Counted from the stretch's first letter, positions 1-12,116 are shown. The stretch is 64,000 nucleotides of DNA from Aquilaria yunnanensis (GCA_039654915.1 CM077599.1:10604501-10668500), one strand, 5' to 3'. Notes: generated by a model not told the origin, from the letters alone. Translations and numbers: made by a program.

Positions 1-1985
1 GGGGTGCTAAAGGCATGTAGAGCGAACATATAACAGTTGTGAGATAGTTATGAAAAAAGGAGGTGCTTAGAATGTGGTTTCGTGGGCATTCTCACACATG
101 AGATATGTGTGGGGGAATTCTAGCTAGTAGTTGGGTATGTCCATTACAACCAGCTAGTTACCAAGCTACTCGACAATTCACCTAGTGGTGGGGGCTGTCT
201 ATCATGGCAACCAAAAGACCTATGGAATTAATATCCTTTTAAAATATAAGTGTATCCTAATTTCTTTTTATTTTATCAAAGTTTAAACAAGCCTATTTAT
301 TTTTTTAGCTTATTTGTAATTCTTTTTCCCAAAGGTTTTTGTTTGATGAAGGAAAAGGGCATTACACTTATGGGATTATTTTGGATTTTTTCACATGGAG
401 GGGCCACCATGCCACATAAAGTGCAAATAGAGGTGACAATTAAGGGGGTAAAGTGTATATTTTCCAAATAGAAAGGTTCAAAGTATAATTTCAACTAAAT
501 GTCAGTGGGTCAATTGTAACTCTTCTTTATTTTTAAACTTTCACATCTATTACCTTTAACACTCTTATAAAAAATACTTTTGATTATCAACAAGTAAAAA
601 AAAAAAAGTGAAATTCTTATTGTACCTAGCTCATGCATAAGCCAGACCACACATGACAATTTAGTTTAAGGCCTAGTTCATTTTTGGTTAACACAAACGC
701 ATTAATGCGTTATAGGCCATAGGTATGATTTACTTTTAAACCATTTTGTAAATTGCTTTTAAAATTTGTTAAATTTACACTCAAAAGTTGAAAACCAGTG
801 ATTCCTTCATACCCCACACTTGTATGTCACCTATTTTCTCTAATCTGCCATTGAACAACCAGATGTCTCTCTATCTGGCTTCCCAGCAACCCTAACATCA
901 ACCAATCAAATGTCCTACTATCCAATGTGCGAGATTGTAACCGACCAAGCCACGTCTGAAGAACACCATGTCAAACACAACAAAGTTGAAGATTTTTCAT
1001 TTAGATTAGATGAAAAAACAACTGGGAAGGTGTTTATAGTAGCAACGGCCATGGGGGTAAGAGTTGGATCCTATCTCAAGGCATGGTTTGGTTAAAAATT
1101 GGGGCTGTTGGTAATGGGAAGGGACCGAGACTTTGGGAATTCAAGGTTTTGTTTGAACAACAAGGGGAAGGCTTCTAGGTAAGTGCCTAGTGGAGTGCAC
1201 TAGCCGTTGTGATAGTCTGATAGATTGAGGTGTGTCTAGTGGTTGGATTTTATATCTTATGGTAAATTAAGGGCTAGTAATGGAGTAAACATTTGAGGGT
1301 GAGTGAGTTCAGGGTCATAGAGGTTCCCCAGCAGTAACCAAGGTCAGCTGAACCGGTTAATAGACTTAGGATGTCAACAATCAAAGGTAGCGGATACCAT
1401 AAGCACCGGTATAGAAGTGGTGAGTTCAAAACAATTATATTGGAGGAGATAAAACTTCTGGATGGTGGACACTACCATTAACTGATCGGTCTATTAGTCA
1501 CTGGGCTAACTAGTATGATTGTCAATAAACACAATAATGGGGGCAAATAAGAGACAAAAAACAGTGACCTTACAATTAAAAGTGGCCCTGGGCTAAAAAA
1601 TGTGTTAGTTATACTAAATTAAAGTAAAATGAATAGGCTGTAAATATTGTTTGACACTTTTCAGGCATGATTTCACTTTTGATGTAGTGGCTATTGCATG
1701 TAAGTTAAAAAGCGTAGGTCGCGGGTTTAAGTTCCCTTCTTCTTTTTATAATCTTATATTTGTCCTATCTTCTACATGTTTTTTTCATTTTCTTTTTCAC
1801 ATTTTTTCCTTTTCCTATTTTTTATCCTTCATATGCTTATTCGTTCTTCCATTTAAAAAAAAATATTTTTTTTTCCTAGTTCCATTTTTTCCCTTTTTTT
1901 TTTCAATTTTTTCCCAAATCAGTTGGATTTGATTCGGTCTGCAAATAAAAACATGAATAAAAATATTGTAAGTAGTGGCCCAATA
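1..1985. other. AT-rich intergenic stretch, no supported gene
   Basis: No coding region here can be supported. The longest open frames, around 250-471 and 910-1095, are short, lack any recognisable domain and show no exon or codon pattern. The stretch 1780-1930 is almost pure pyrimidine on the + strand. Positions 1686-1733 vaguely resemble a tRNA-derived element, but the match is too weak to call. Confidence 0.6.
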
Positions 1986-1989
1986 GTTC

Positions 1990-2830
1990 TTTTTTTTTTT
2001 TTTTTAAATTTGTCTACTTTTCCCTCTTAGTTTTGTTTATTTTTATTTTATTTTTTATTTTTCTAAATTATTTGTTCTTATATCAGTAACTATTAGTATA
2101 TTTAGTAGTAACTGTTTGTTATTCTATAAAAACTATTCTTTTTGTTCTCTTACTAGTAGTACTTTATTCTTTTATTTGTAGCTTTGTATTCTTTTATTAG
2201 TAGGTTTTTGTTATTTTATCTATTCATATTTATGTATTTATTTATATGAACTTGATATTTGTTCTTTTATTAGTAGCTCTTAGAATTTTTCTTTTATTAA
2301 TATGTGTTTGTTCTTTTACAAGTTACTACTTATTCTTTTAAAGAACCTATTTGTTTATTCTATTGTTACTAGATCTTTGTTCTTTTGTTAGTAGCTATTT
2401 TTTATGAATAAGTGTTTATTATTTTGTTAGTTCATATTTATTTTTTTAAATAAATCTGATGTTTATTATTTTATTAGTAACTCGTTGTTCTTTTATTAAT
2501 ATGTGTTTATCCTTTCAAAAGTTCTTGTCTTTTCTTTTCAATAAACTATTTTTTGTTTTCTTATTGCTAGTTACTTGTTCTTTTATTATTAATTTTTTTT
2601 ATTTTATTAGTATTTTTTTGCTTTTTTGTTAGTTCATGTTTGTTTCTTTAAATGAAATTGATGTTTGTTATTTTATTATTAGTTCTTTGTTTCTTTTTCC
2701 TTAGTCTATGTTTGTTCTTTTATAAGTTCTTATTTGTTCTTTTAGAGAAACTATTATTTATTAGTATATATTCACTCTTTTATTAGTTTACGTATATTCC
2801 TTTAGATAAATTTGATATCTCTGTTGTCTT
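1990..2830. repeat. Degenerate T-rich tandem array, ~200-bp period
   Basis: The stretch is dominated by variants of TTGTTCTTTTATTAGTAG, about 30 times on the + strand. Above that is a longer period: a GAT(A/G)TTT-TATTTTATTAGTAG phrase preceded by an AAAT/GAA run recurs at about 2253, 2458, 2660 and, shorter, 2813, giving spacings near 204, 202 and 154 bases. This is consistent with three to four decayed copies of a ~200-bp unit that itself arose from a ~17-bp motif. No open frame of note. It ends about 430 bases before the Mutator-like element. Confidence 0.6.
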
Positions 2831-3260
2831 GTTTTAAAATTTAGTATAAGAAAGTATTTATATCATGAATCCACCCTAAAAAAAGACTAGTTATATTTAG
2901 ATAAAATAGTTCAATTTTTTTTCAAGTTCTTTCAGCTCGGACCAAAACCAAATTTTATATTTAGTTATCGGTAATTGGATTATACACTTAAAACCAAATA
3001 AACCAAATAGTAATAAATATTTTATTCATTATCTATACTGATCTTAAATATATAAAGCTATTTACTATTAATTTTTATTATTATCTATGTTGACCCTACA
3101 TATATAAAGTTATTTTTTATTAATTTTGTACTATATATTGTCTATCTTTTTTTTAATTTTAGGTATGAGAGGTAAAAATTTAATATTAATCTTTTATTTT
3201 CATTTACTATATGTATAGGTTCTAGTAAAAGGAACCGAATAAACTAAAATATGATTAGGA
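2831..3260. other. AT-rich flank, nothing recognised
   Basis: Low-complexity AT-rich sequence between the T-rich array and the left target duplication of the Mutator-like element. No open frame or repeat structure recognised. Confidence 0.6.
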
Positions 3261-3269
3261 TAGTTTGGA

Positions 3270-3340
3270 GTAGAGTGCTAGGGGCAGCTGTTTTTGCAGT
3301 TGTTCTAACAGTCTCTTTTTACTTTTTGGACATGTGGCAC
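3270..3340 (+). repeat. Left terminal inverted repeat of the MULE
   Basis: About 70 bases that match the reverse complement of 8516-8586 with scattered substitutions. The outermost bases differ slightly (GTAGAGTGCT against GAGGAGTGCT). Confidence 0.85.
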
Positions 3341-3419
3341 TTTTATTTTTCGCCTCTTTCCCAGTCAAACTGATTTTGTTTCTTACCCCATTTCCAATGC
3401 CTACCTACCCCAACAAAGT

Positions 3420-3780
3420 AGAGCCTCGCCCCACCAACTCACCCAGTCTCTCAAACTTGCCCTAAGCTCTGAGCTTTTGCATCTCCAGTTCGCCCCACCA
3501 GCTCTGATCGTCTGCATCTCGCCGCAATTGACTGGCTTCCATCTCCGCCCCACTAACTCACTGAGTCACTGTCCAACTCGCGCCCACCAACTCTGAGCTT
3601 CTGCATCTCAACTCACCTCACTTATTCACCTTCCATCTCGCCTCATCAGCCTCGAGCTGCTGCATCTCACTGCAGTTGATTGGCTTCCATCTCGCCCCAC
3701 CTGCTTACCCTTCATTGCGCCCGATGCTTGTCCATCGAAGCTTTGCTCCTCATTGCGTCTTTCGTCTGCTAAATTGAGGT
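3420..3780 (+). repeat. GC-richer leader block with internal direct repeats inside the MULE
   Basis: A 360-base block far richer in C than its surroundings. It contains two related units of about 40 bases, near 3510 and 3660, each running CTGCATCTC...CAATTGA or CAGTTGA, then TGGCTTCCATCTC and CGCCCCA. Shorter CGCCCCACCAACTC-type motifs also occur at about 3429, 3490, 3545 and 3587. Together they look like a small family of tandem duplications. It sits just inside the left TIR, where Mutator elements often carry a promoter or captured host sequence. No convincing reading frame. Confidence 0.5.
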
Positions 3781-5277
3781 GAATTTTTCAGCTAGCTCAC
3801 GAGGTCCTCTTCTTTTTTGGTTTGCCCATGTTCTGATTGAATAACAACCAATCCATTTTTCATTTGCCCATGTTATGTTGGTTTTGTTTCGAACATGCAT
3901 TCAAATGTCAAAGTCTAAACATTAGTTGGCATTACAAGTATTGTTCTATCGCTACTAATTAGTTGGCATTAAAAGTATTATTTTATCGCCACTAACTTGA
4001 TTAGGATCAAATTGTAATATGATGATCATTTATGTTTCATTTTCTTTACTTATTGGATTAGAAAGGTGGTCTTTATGTCATGTAAATTCTGAACTTGGCC
4101 CTTAGATAGAACAATGAACCTTAACTCCATTTATGATCAACCTTAGCAACTGATGTGCACATCTCTCTTCTACATTGCAGATAAAACCAGAATCACAAAC
4201 TCAACTTCTATTGGCTGGAGTTTTTGGTGACTTGCTACATGGATGGGTTTGGTTTTTGCCTTTCAAAAATGTGTGAAGGTATGATTTTTCCATTTCCATT
4301 ATAATGGTTTCCTTTCGTGTCAGTATGGAAAATCTTGCTTGTTATAATTTTGATTATATTTGCCTCAGAAACCAATAGCTGTAAACATGTAGCAGACAAC
4401 TACTGAAATATTCCTTAGAATACTCAGAACTTGAAAGCTTTCATTTTTTTGTTGATTTCCTTGTTTATGGAACATGTTATGTTTTTTGTAATGCAATAAT
4501 TGGTCAACTGCTAATGTTTGCTCTCAACCAAAAGGGCTAAATGATGTGTATTGGTAGTTCTGTAGTGATGAACAAGTAATAGCCTTATTTAAAGACAAGC
4601 AATTAGTAAGCTGTTGAAAATTGCCTTAGACACAAAACCAGTAAATTTAGCTTTCTTCAAATAAAGATGCCATCACTATGAATCAAGTTAAAGGGTAACC
4701 GAATAGAGATATCAACCAAGTAAAAGTCACTGCTAATTTGAGATCAAGTAAAAAATAACATCCAACAAGACATGAGATCTTTATCAATTTAATCTTCCCT
4801 TCTGACTTTCCGTAGCACTCAAATGCATATAATATCTGCTATTAAAAACATAGGAAAATTGATTATTGTTTTTTTTTATAAAATTTTATGATGGATACAT
4901 AACAAAAAAAGATCAATAATACCTATGTTAAATGCCTCAAAATATCAAAAATATTACAATTTTCGATTAAGCTGTTGAAAGCAAAATCTACTTCACCTAG
5001 AGTTGTGGATGTATTATATAGGGTTAGATAAAATGGAATATAATAAACTTTGAAAGATCAATTTACTAAGTAATACCATCATGTATGTGCTAACCCAAAT
5101 GATATTCATTCATTTCAATTAGCATTGATCCATGTGCATCCACATTTTTTGAACTTAGTACATTTCTTTCACAAAGAGTAGTGGTTGTTTAATCTAGTTG
5201 CACTCCACATTTTGATTGCACCTGGTAAACAAACATGAAATTGTATAGCTTCAAATATGTAGTAGCTATGAGTTTAC

Positions 5278-7446
5278 TTATGTTACAAGAACTTTAAATT
5301 CATTAACTGAAATGAAATCACTAACCTTGGTTTTTCTATTGATGCATTTTCTTTTCTTCCCCTTCTCAATCCCACTTTTCATTCTCTTAGGAGCTCCTTT
5401 CATTTTCGATATTACAGGATCTAGAATTCTGATCTCCTGTGAAATATTAGTATTCAAGTTCTCTTTCCCAAATTTGTCAGCTTTCATATAACTTTTTCTA
5501 GATTGATTGATTTTCTGACATTGCTTTAAAATATTTTCCAACCCTTGACATGCAATGTCAAAACTTTCAAAAGACAATGAACCTTCCTTAGCCACTTGAG
5601 CCACTTGTTGCGATAAATTATCATAGCGTTGCTTCTTTGTCCGTACTTCTTCATACACATTTCTCTTCTTTTGTTTGACATTTATTTCCTTGGTCTACTT
5701 TTCAAAATATAATAATGTGGAACCTCAAATATTCCCATTGCTTGTACTGCACTCAATGAAGGCCGACAAAGAATCCATTGAACTCAAACAATCTGTAGAG
5801 GCATAAAACCTCGTTCTTTCCTCCATCCCATTCTATAATAAAGTTTTCACCATTTCCAAAGTCAAGAACTTTAAATGTAGTAACATGCCCATTTTCCTTC
5901 TCTTTGGTAAGATGACATCCTGCTAAACCCAAAACTCCCTCTTGAAATTTTTTAAAAATCTCAAGAATGTATACTGATGCCAACTGTTTCTCAAAAGGAG
6001 ATGGGGTTTTCAGGACTGGTGTCTTACTCCATGTATTAAAATTTGCTTGATTTTCAGCCTCATGCCTATCCTACAAAGCTTCTTGATATTTCTTGACAAA
6101 CTCTTTTAATGTAGTTTTTTTACCCACATACTTGTCAAAGAAAGAATTAATACTCTCTGACCTTTGCGTAGTTGACATTCAAGCAAAAAATGTATCTCTT
6201 ATATATGCAGGAACCCATTGCCCTTGATCTTCATATAAAAGCCAAATCCAACCATCTTTATGAAGCCCAAATTCATTAACCAACTGCTGCCATCTTTCCT
6301 CAAATTGTTCTCTGCTCTAAGACCCATAAATACACTTATTAAAAAGCACCATAAACTAGTTTTTTTAGAATATGCGAAAGACAATAATGATGCTTTGTAT
6401 TTGGAAAAACAATTGAAATTGCTAGCTTTATTGACTTGTCCTGATCTGTTATAAATGCAGTTGGATACTTTCAACCCATTGCTCTAAGCCACGTCCTCAT
6501 TAACCAAGTAAAAGTTTCTGTAGTCTCATCAGCAAGTGATGTACATCCTAGAATCATAAACTGGAAATGGTTGTTTACTCTAATAAATGGGGCAAAAGGC
6601 ATATTGTATTCATTGGTGATATATGTGGTATTAAAGGATACAATATCACCAAAAACCTTGTAGTCTTCCTTACCTTTTCCATCAACCCAAAAGATATTTC
6701 TCAAACGATGTTCTTCATCTAAATCAATTGCATAGAAAAAGTTAGGATCCTCTTCTTGCATCTGCATAAACACAATCAAGCATTGCATTCACATCTCCAT
6801 TTTCAAGTTCAAGCTGGTGTTGCTTATCCAAATGATTTTTGATGTCCTTTTCAGTGCATCCAAATTTTTCATATCCACTGTGTTGGTTTGCCATTGCTGC
6901 AAAAATTTTACTTGTCTTTACACCAACTGAATTCAGATTTTTTATGCTTTCTTTCTTGGCTAAGCTGATGTTCCTGTGACAAGGAAAGTAATGTGCATGT
7001 TCTGGTGAGAGCTCATGATTGTGATCTTTGACAAAATTTTCAATGAACCACTTTCCATCGTGTCTTCTCTTTATATGCAAGCTAGGTTTACAATCCACTT
7101 TCAAGCAAGGTCGAGGATTGATAGCCTTAGACTCTCGTTTAAACCCATGTGTTGAACAAACATATTTTACATCAATAAATTCTCTATTGATCTTTGAAAG
7201 ACTAGCTTTTGTGGCTACACAAAATCCTACCTTTTTCACATAATCGTTATAGAATTCATATGCACCATCTTGTGAAACAAACTCCATTTCGACAAGAGGT
7301 TCAATAATATCATCAGTAACTAAAATTTGTATTCCATCACTACTGAGTTTATCCACATTCTGATTATTATTTTCTTGGCAACCAGGTAACTTTTCATTAC
7401 TAACTTCACATGGATCCTCCCCGTTCAAATCTATATCCATTATCAT
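5278..7446 (-). pseudogene. FAR1-related (FRS-type) MULE transposase, degraded
   Basis: Read on the minus strand, the N-terminal part (7446 to about 6745) has a FAR1-type zinc-binding domain: an AYEFYNDYVKKVGF start, conserved cysteines in YVCSTHG and VDCKPSL, and an HNHEL histidine motif. One extra G near 6776 shifts the frame. The following MULE transposase core reads NFFYAIDLDEEHRLRNIFW, then FGDIVSFNTTY, then FAPFIRVNNHFQFMILGC. The usual catalytic Asp of the (F/I)DTTY motif is Asn here, whereas the second motif, ITDQDKSI, is kept. In-frame stops occur at about 6471 and near 6350, with further shifts through 6200. Downstream, 5983-5753 keeps a SWIM-like YILEIFKKFQ...LFEFNG segment in which the CxC pair is broken. 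Positions 5658-5278 match the FRS C-terminal helix (SFESFDIACQGLENIL) and a KGAPKRMKS tail. It corresponds to a full-length FRS protein but cannot encode one. Confidence 0.85.
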
Positions 7447-8515
7447 GAGTACCTAAAAGAGAAAGTACAACATTCTACATTAAAAAGTGAAACAACAAAT
7501 AGAAAAAAAAATAACAAAGCCAAACATTTTGGTGTTTGTAAGTAAACCATTAGCTATGTTAAAAAGAGAAAGTAGAATATTCTCAATTAAAAGTTGCAAG
7601 TGACTGTTGATTTTGTTTTGTGGAAGATTAATGGACCACTTGGTTGTTGAATTATAAATTTACATGTTTATCAACACATATGCAGGCATTGCACAAAGGT
7701 CTGGGATTTTGTAGCATGCATCAGATTGATAGGCACTATTGAAGTGAAGGTATTGATTTATATTTATGACTGGGACATAATTTGGATGGCTGAGACAAGG
7801 TTGAGGCCAAATAGGATAATTCCCAATAACAAAGCCTCATTAAGGGAATAATTCCCAATAGGATAATGAACTACCATTCTTATTGAAAATTATAAACAAG
7901 TATTGGTGGATGATGAACTACCTTGACTATTTTGGAAATAGCATGGAATTTGGCTATATATTCATGATCTTGCCAGATGTCTTTCCAGCATTGCTTTCTT
8001 GCAAAAATGACAAGTTGCTAGCTGTGCCGTATATCATAGAGGTCATCTCAAACTTCATTGAGATGGTTATTCAATTTGTTTTTCATTTTCTAAGTCATGG
8101 AGAAAAGATACTGTACCTTATATGTGTGAGTTTGCTTAGGATTGTTTTGGTTTGTTTATTAAGAATACAAAGAAATAGGTAATGGGCTACAAGCAACCTA
8201 ATAAAAATTTCCAAATAAAATTTTCTAACAATGCCGATGATGCCAATGGTATAAGAACCAAAACAAATCAAATCAATTGAAAAAAAAATATAAAATAAGT
8301 AGTTTATTTTTTTTACCGATTGGTGCTTGGAGGATTTGTAGTCATAAGATAACAATTACTATGGAAAAAACCTAGCAAAAATGGTTGTGTGGGTGTTGAG
8401 CAGTATAGGTTTGCCATGAAGAAGATTGGGAGCGGCAAGATAATCCCAGATAGGCGTCCCACTTAATAATCAAAATACCTTTTATTGCTAGTTAAAGTCT
8501 TGGAAATTAAAATTA

Positions 8516-8586
8516 GTGCCATATGTCTAAAAAGTAAAAGGGGACTGTTGGAACAACTGTAAAAGCAACTGCCCCTAGCACTCCTC
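8516..8586 (-). repeat. Right terminal inverted repeat of the MULE
   Basis: Reverse complement matches 3270-3340 and ends immediately before the right copy of the 9-bp duplication TAGTTTGGA at 8587-8595. Confidence 0.85.
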
Positions 8587-8595
8587 TAGTTTGGA

Positions 8596-11402
8596 TTGAT
8601 TCTAATAGTATATAATTCAAACATCTAATTATATATATATAAAGCAGAACAATCTCTAGGGAGGTTTTTATCTTTTCTTTAATTGTCACCTTCATTGATT
8701 GACAAATGTCTTTTTTTCTTTGCAAATTTTTTTGGCATAGCTATATATTGGTTGATGAAAAGTTGAAATCTAATATTACCCTTCATTAAACTTAACGGAT
8801 TTTTTATCACCGTTACATGAAATTAATGTAATGGTTTTAGAAGAAAATAATGACCATACAGTCACTAAATTGGTTTATTTGATTAGGGAAGCCTTCAAGT
8901 ACTATGAGACCAATAAAGGAATGTCAGAATTGAAGACCATGTAATCAGAAATAATACCACATATCCATTTAATGCTTTTCGCATTTCGGTTTTGTGGGTG
9001 CATGAATCACACATTAAAAACCTTAATTATCATATCTCATTTCCAAAATTGACATGTTCACGATAATTATTTACGCCCAGAAAGTGGTCAACTAAATTAG
9101 TGAAAGGTTTATGGAAAACATACCATAATAATTGGGGGAAAAAAAAATCAATGGAAAACCTTTTCCAAAAAGAAACAACTCACACATTAACGTGGATTCT
9201 AACGTACTGAATTTTTGTCCTATAAAAGCCAAGTTAAACCTACTTCATCATATACAATTTGCATAAGTTCTACCAAATTTTTCAAGCCACTATATTTATC
9301 AGTTTTATCTTTGATTTTGTACCATCTTAACACCATTGTTTTGACAAAATTTTATAGGAAAGCAAGAACTAGCAAGAGCAGAAAAGGTTAACGAATTGAA
9401 ATTTTCAGACACCCGTTTTTTTTAGGTCTTGGTTTGATTAGCAACCACATTAACACCATGGTTTTGAAGAATTTTATAAATAAAGCAGAAACCAGCAGAA
9501 AAAAGGTAAACAACCAGTGTTGGTCTAGATACATAAAATTCATAGAATTTTTAATCAATATATTTTTTGTTTATTTCAAGTTGTAATTTCCAATGAATCT
9601 AAACGCACTGTTGGATCAACTGTCAGTTCCTATTTTTTACATGGTTAGATTTCAAAAAAGTTGTTTAGATGAGTATAATAAATTCCAACAAAGTTGTCAA
9701 TAATATTTGTACTGTAAAGTTAAAATAAACGTATTAAAAATGGTGACTTAAAGAAGTAACGATAATGTAGATGGGCTTCAGAAAAAATAATACAGTTTTA
9801 AAAATATGAGTACGAAGAGAAATGCACTTAGCTTATTGTAAGTAAGCCCAAAATACACAATGCAAAAGTTGAGCCCATCTAACCGATTCACTAAGAAAGA
9901 ATACTCTGGCACCGTTATTTAAACATGAAAATGGGGAAAAAATATTTAACTATAATAAATTATATGTTTTTACAAAGTTTAAGTTCTGGAAAAGCAAAAA
10001 TGTTTGCATGTAAAGCAGTAATAAGAAAAAAAAAACACAAAGAAAAATTAGACTAAATAGGCTAACAAAACACGAAGTAGTGAGTCTTGGAAAGACAAAG
10101 AAAATTAAGAAAGCACAAACACGGGTTGGAAGCAGGGCCAAAAAAAAAAATGAAAAATAGGAGAAGAGATTAACGGTTGATAATGTTCAGATTTGCACCA
10201 GTTGAAGAGAAGAAACGAAAATGAAAATTTGTAGACTTTAGAATCGCTAAGAAAACCCATTTGAAAACAAAATAGATTGGCATAAATACTGGTTAGTTTC
10301 ATGCCGATCCAGTTTAGATCCGGTCAAATATAATCTTGGTTTGCCAAAAAAAAAAAAAAAAACACACCTTATCCAACCGTGAAAAATGTGTTCAGTTTAA
10401 AGAGAAATAGAGAAATAACATAGAAAAAAGATCTGCCATTGAAAATGTATGGATCTAAAACACTTTGTGCTGAGAAAAAAATTTGAAATTTGAAATATTC
10501 TCCATAATTATTTGAAGGGATTAGATAAAGAAATTTTTATGGGCATGTTAAATTTGTAGTGTTTTTTTTTATTTTCCATTATATTTTAAGTTTTTCTGAC
10601 TATAAGGGGTTATGTATCTCAAATTTATGTTTAGGGTTTTTGTGTCTATTTTGCTTACATTCAAGGGCTAATTTTACATTTTACCCTTGAAGTTCCCTCA
10701 ACATTGATGGAGATAACAAAAGGGGGGCATATTTGCTATAAAATGTTATTTTAATCTTACTTTTGCAACATTTGACAAGTCGGGGGTAAATAGGCAAAAT
10801 GGATATATTTTAAGGGCAAATTGTGTAATTTAGCCAAATATTTATTTTGGATTTAGAGTTAAAAAATTCAATCCATTAACTATGCACATGAGTATTGGCT
10901 ATTTCTTCATTCTATTTCACTGGTATGAAATTGTCTTACATCATATATATAACAACTTTGTTTTAATTTTTAAATTACTAGTGTATATTTTCATTTGATT
11001 TTACACAGTATTTTCCCCTGACAAGACCTTTTAGTGGGGTTAAAAGGACATTTCATGAAAACAAAGTCATTCTATTTGGTATTGAACTCTGACATATTAC
11101 ATATGAGATTAATTATTTTTCCACAATTTTAAGAAGGTATTAAAAATTATTTTACCTTTTTTTCAGTAGTGATTTTCAACTATTTCTGAATTTCAATAAT
11201 TCTCATAGTATAGTTGTCCACCATATTTTGTAATCAAGAAATTCGACTAGCTGAAATACCGTATGTAAATTGAAAATAATATTGACAGGTAATAATATAT
11301 ACATTGTCGCAACAATTAGAATTCATACATTATTTGCAAGTCAAAGTTTCATCATCACATCATATATTAATAAGCAAAACCTCCAAATATGTATAAATCA
11401 TA
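8596..11402. other. AT-rich intergenic stretch
   Basis: No gene supported. It contains the short direct duplication listed separately at 9321-9507. Around 10620-10830 there are phrases typical of decayed transposon ends (GGGCTAATTTTACATTTTACC and GGGCAAATTGTGTAATTTAGCC in loose inverted arrangement), but boundaries could not be fixed. Confidence 0.55.
9321..9507 (+). repeat. Direct duplication of a ~65-bp segment
   Basis: Positions 9321-9390 and 9444-9507 share an ordered series of blocks: (T)TAACACCAT(T/G)GTTTTGA, then AATTTTATA, then AAGCA(A/G)AA(A)C(T/C)AGCA, then AGAAAA(A)GGT(T)AA. The copies are about 125 bases apart. Both may be remnants of a tandem duplication or of repeated small insertions. 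No coding potential. Confidence 0.55.
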
Positions 11403-11756
11403 CTCTATCCGTTCCAAAATAGATGAAACGTTTTTCTAGGCACAGAGATTAATGTGTATGTAATTTATGTTATTTTTTTTTCAATTTTACCCATAGAACT
11501 AAAATTAATTTTTTTTATTTTGTGTAGTGAGAGTTTAAGTAATGATTAAACGAAAAAAGATTTTTTTTTTGGTTTTGGGCAGTGAGAGATTGAGTGAAGA
11601 TTAAAAAAAATTATTTATTAAGTTTTGTGTAGTGAGAGTTTAAATGAGGGTAAGAGAGTAAGTTGATTGTTTAAAATTTTTTAAAAGATGAAACATTTCA
11701 ACTTTTTTGGGACATCTCAAAAGGAATACGTTTAATCTAAATTTGGATAGAGAAAG
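11403..11756. mobile_element. Stowaway-like MITE (CTCTATCCGTTCC end)
   Basis: The left end, TA-CTCTATCCGTTCCAAAATAG, and the right end, whose reverse complement starts TACTTTCTCTATCC, are imperfect inverted repeats flanked by TA. This is the common plant 'CTCCCTCCGTCCC' Tc1/mariner-derived MITE type. Internally, three related segments with a GTAGTGAGAG(T)TTAA/TTGA core recur about every 55-60 bases (near 11523, 11578 and 11628). The same internal motif appears reversed in the MITE at 45904-46244, so the two are probably the same family. Confidence 0.65.
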
Positions 11757-12108
11757 TATTATTATTTCTTTTGTCGAATATGCAAAAATTTTAAAATATT
11801 ATAGATGTGATATATTTTTTTTTGCAGTAATATAGATTTAGTGACTGATATGCCAACAAAGTACGACAACGAAAATGTTCCAAAATAACTATATGATTGT
11901 TTGTTTAAGTGCGTACTTATCAATTTTTTTTATGTTGCCAGGACATTTTATTTGAAGCATTAAAAGTTGTTCAATATCACTTTGGATACACTAAACTATC
12001 ATTTCTAATAGTTTTAAAACTTCTTAATCTTTTTATTTATTCTCAGTCAATAATGTAATTATTGATATATGTTGTGTTTTTTTTTTTAAATCCTATCATA
12101 ATGCTGGG
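11757..12108. other. AT-rich upstream region of the NFU2-like gene
   Basis: No open frame or repeat recognised. It lies immediately upstream of the TATA box assigned to the NFU2-like gene. Confidence 0.5.
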
Positions 12109-12116
12109 TATATAAA
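12109..12116 (+). promoter_or_regulatory. Candidate TATA box of the NFU2-like gene
   Basis: TATATAAA, about 229 bases before the chosen start codon. Sequence between it and the ATG is GC-richer than the region upstream, as expected of a transcribed leader. Assignment rests on position alone; AT-rich DNA makes chance matches common. Confidence 0.35.

Larger units (their letters stand above)
3270..8586. mobile_element. Mutator-like DNA transposon (MULE) with FAR1/FRS-type transposase
   Basis: The two ends are long inverted repeats of about 70 bases: the left end reads GAGTGCTAGGGGCAGCTG from 3273, and the reverse complement of the right end reads GAGTGCTAGGGGCAGTTG. Similarity continues through an ACAGT(C/c)...TTTACTTTTT block to about 3340 and 8516. 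The flanks carry an exact 9-bp duplication, TAGTTTGGA, at 3261-3269 and 8587-8595, which is the Mutator target-site length. The only recognisable gene inside is a minus-strand FAR1-related transposase pseudogene. Total length is 5317 bases. TIR divergence of roughly 10-15% by eye suggests an old insertion. Plant FAR1/FHY3/FRS transcription factors derive from transposases of this type; here the gene still sits between transposon ends. Confidence 0.88.

Noticed and set aside
910..1095. 61-codon open frame
   Set aside because: No domain, no splice context, and length within chance for this sequence.
1686..1740. tRNA or SINE-like segment (GGTCGCGGGTTTAAGTTCCC)
   Set aside because: The B-box-like word is degenerate, no cloverleaf can be drawn, and no A box, tail or target duplication supports a SINE.
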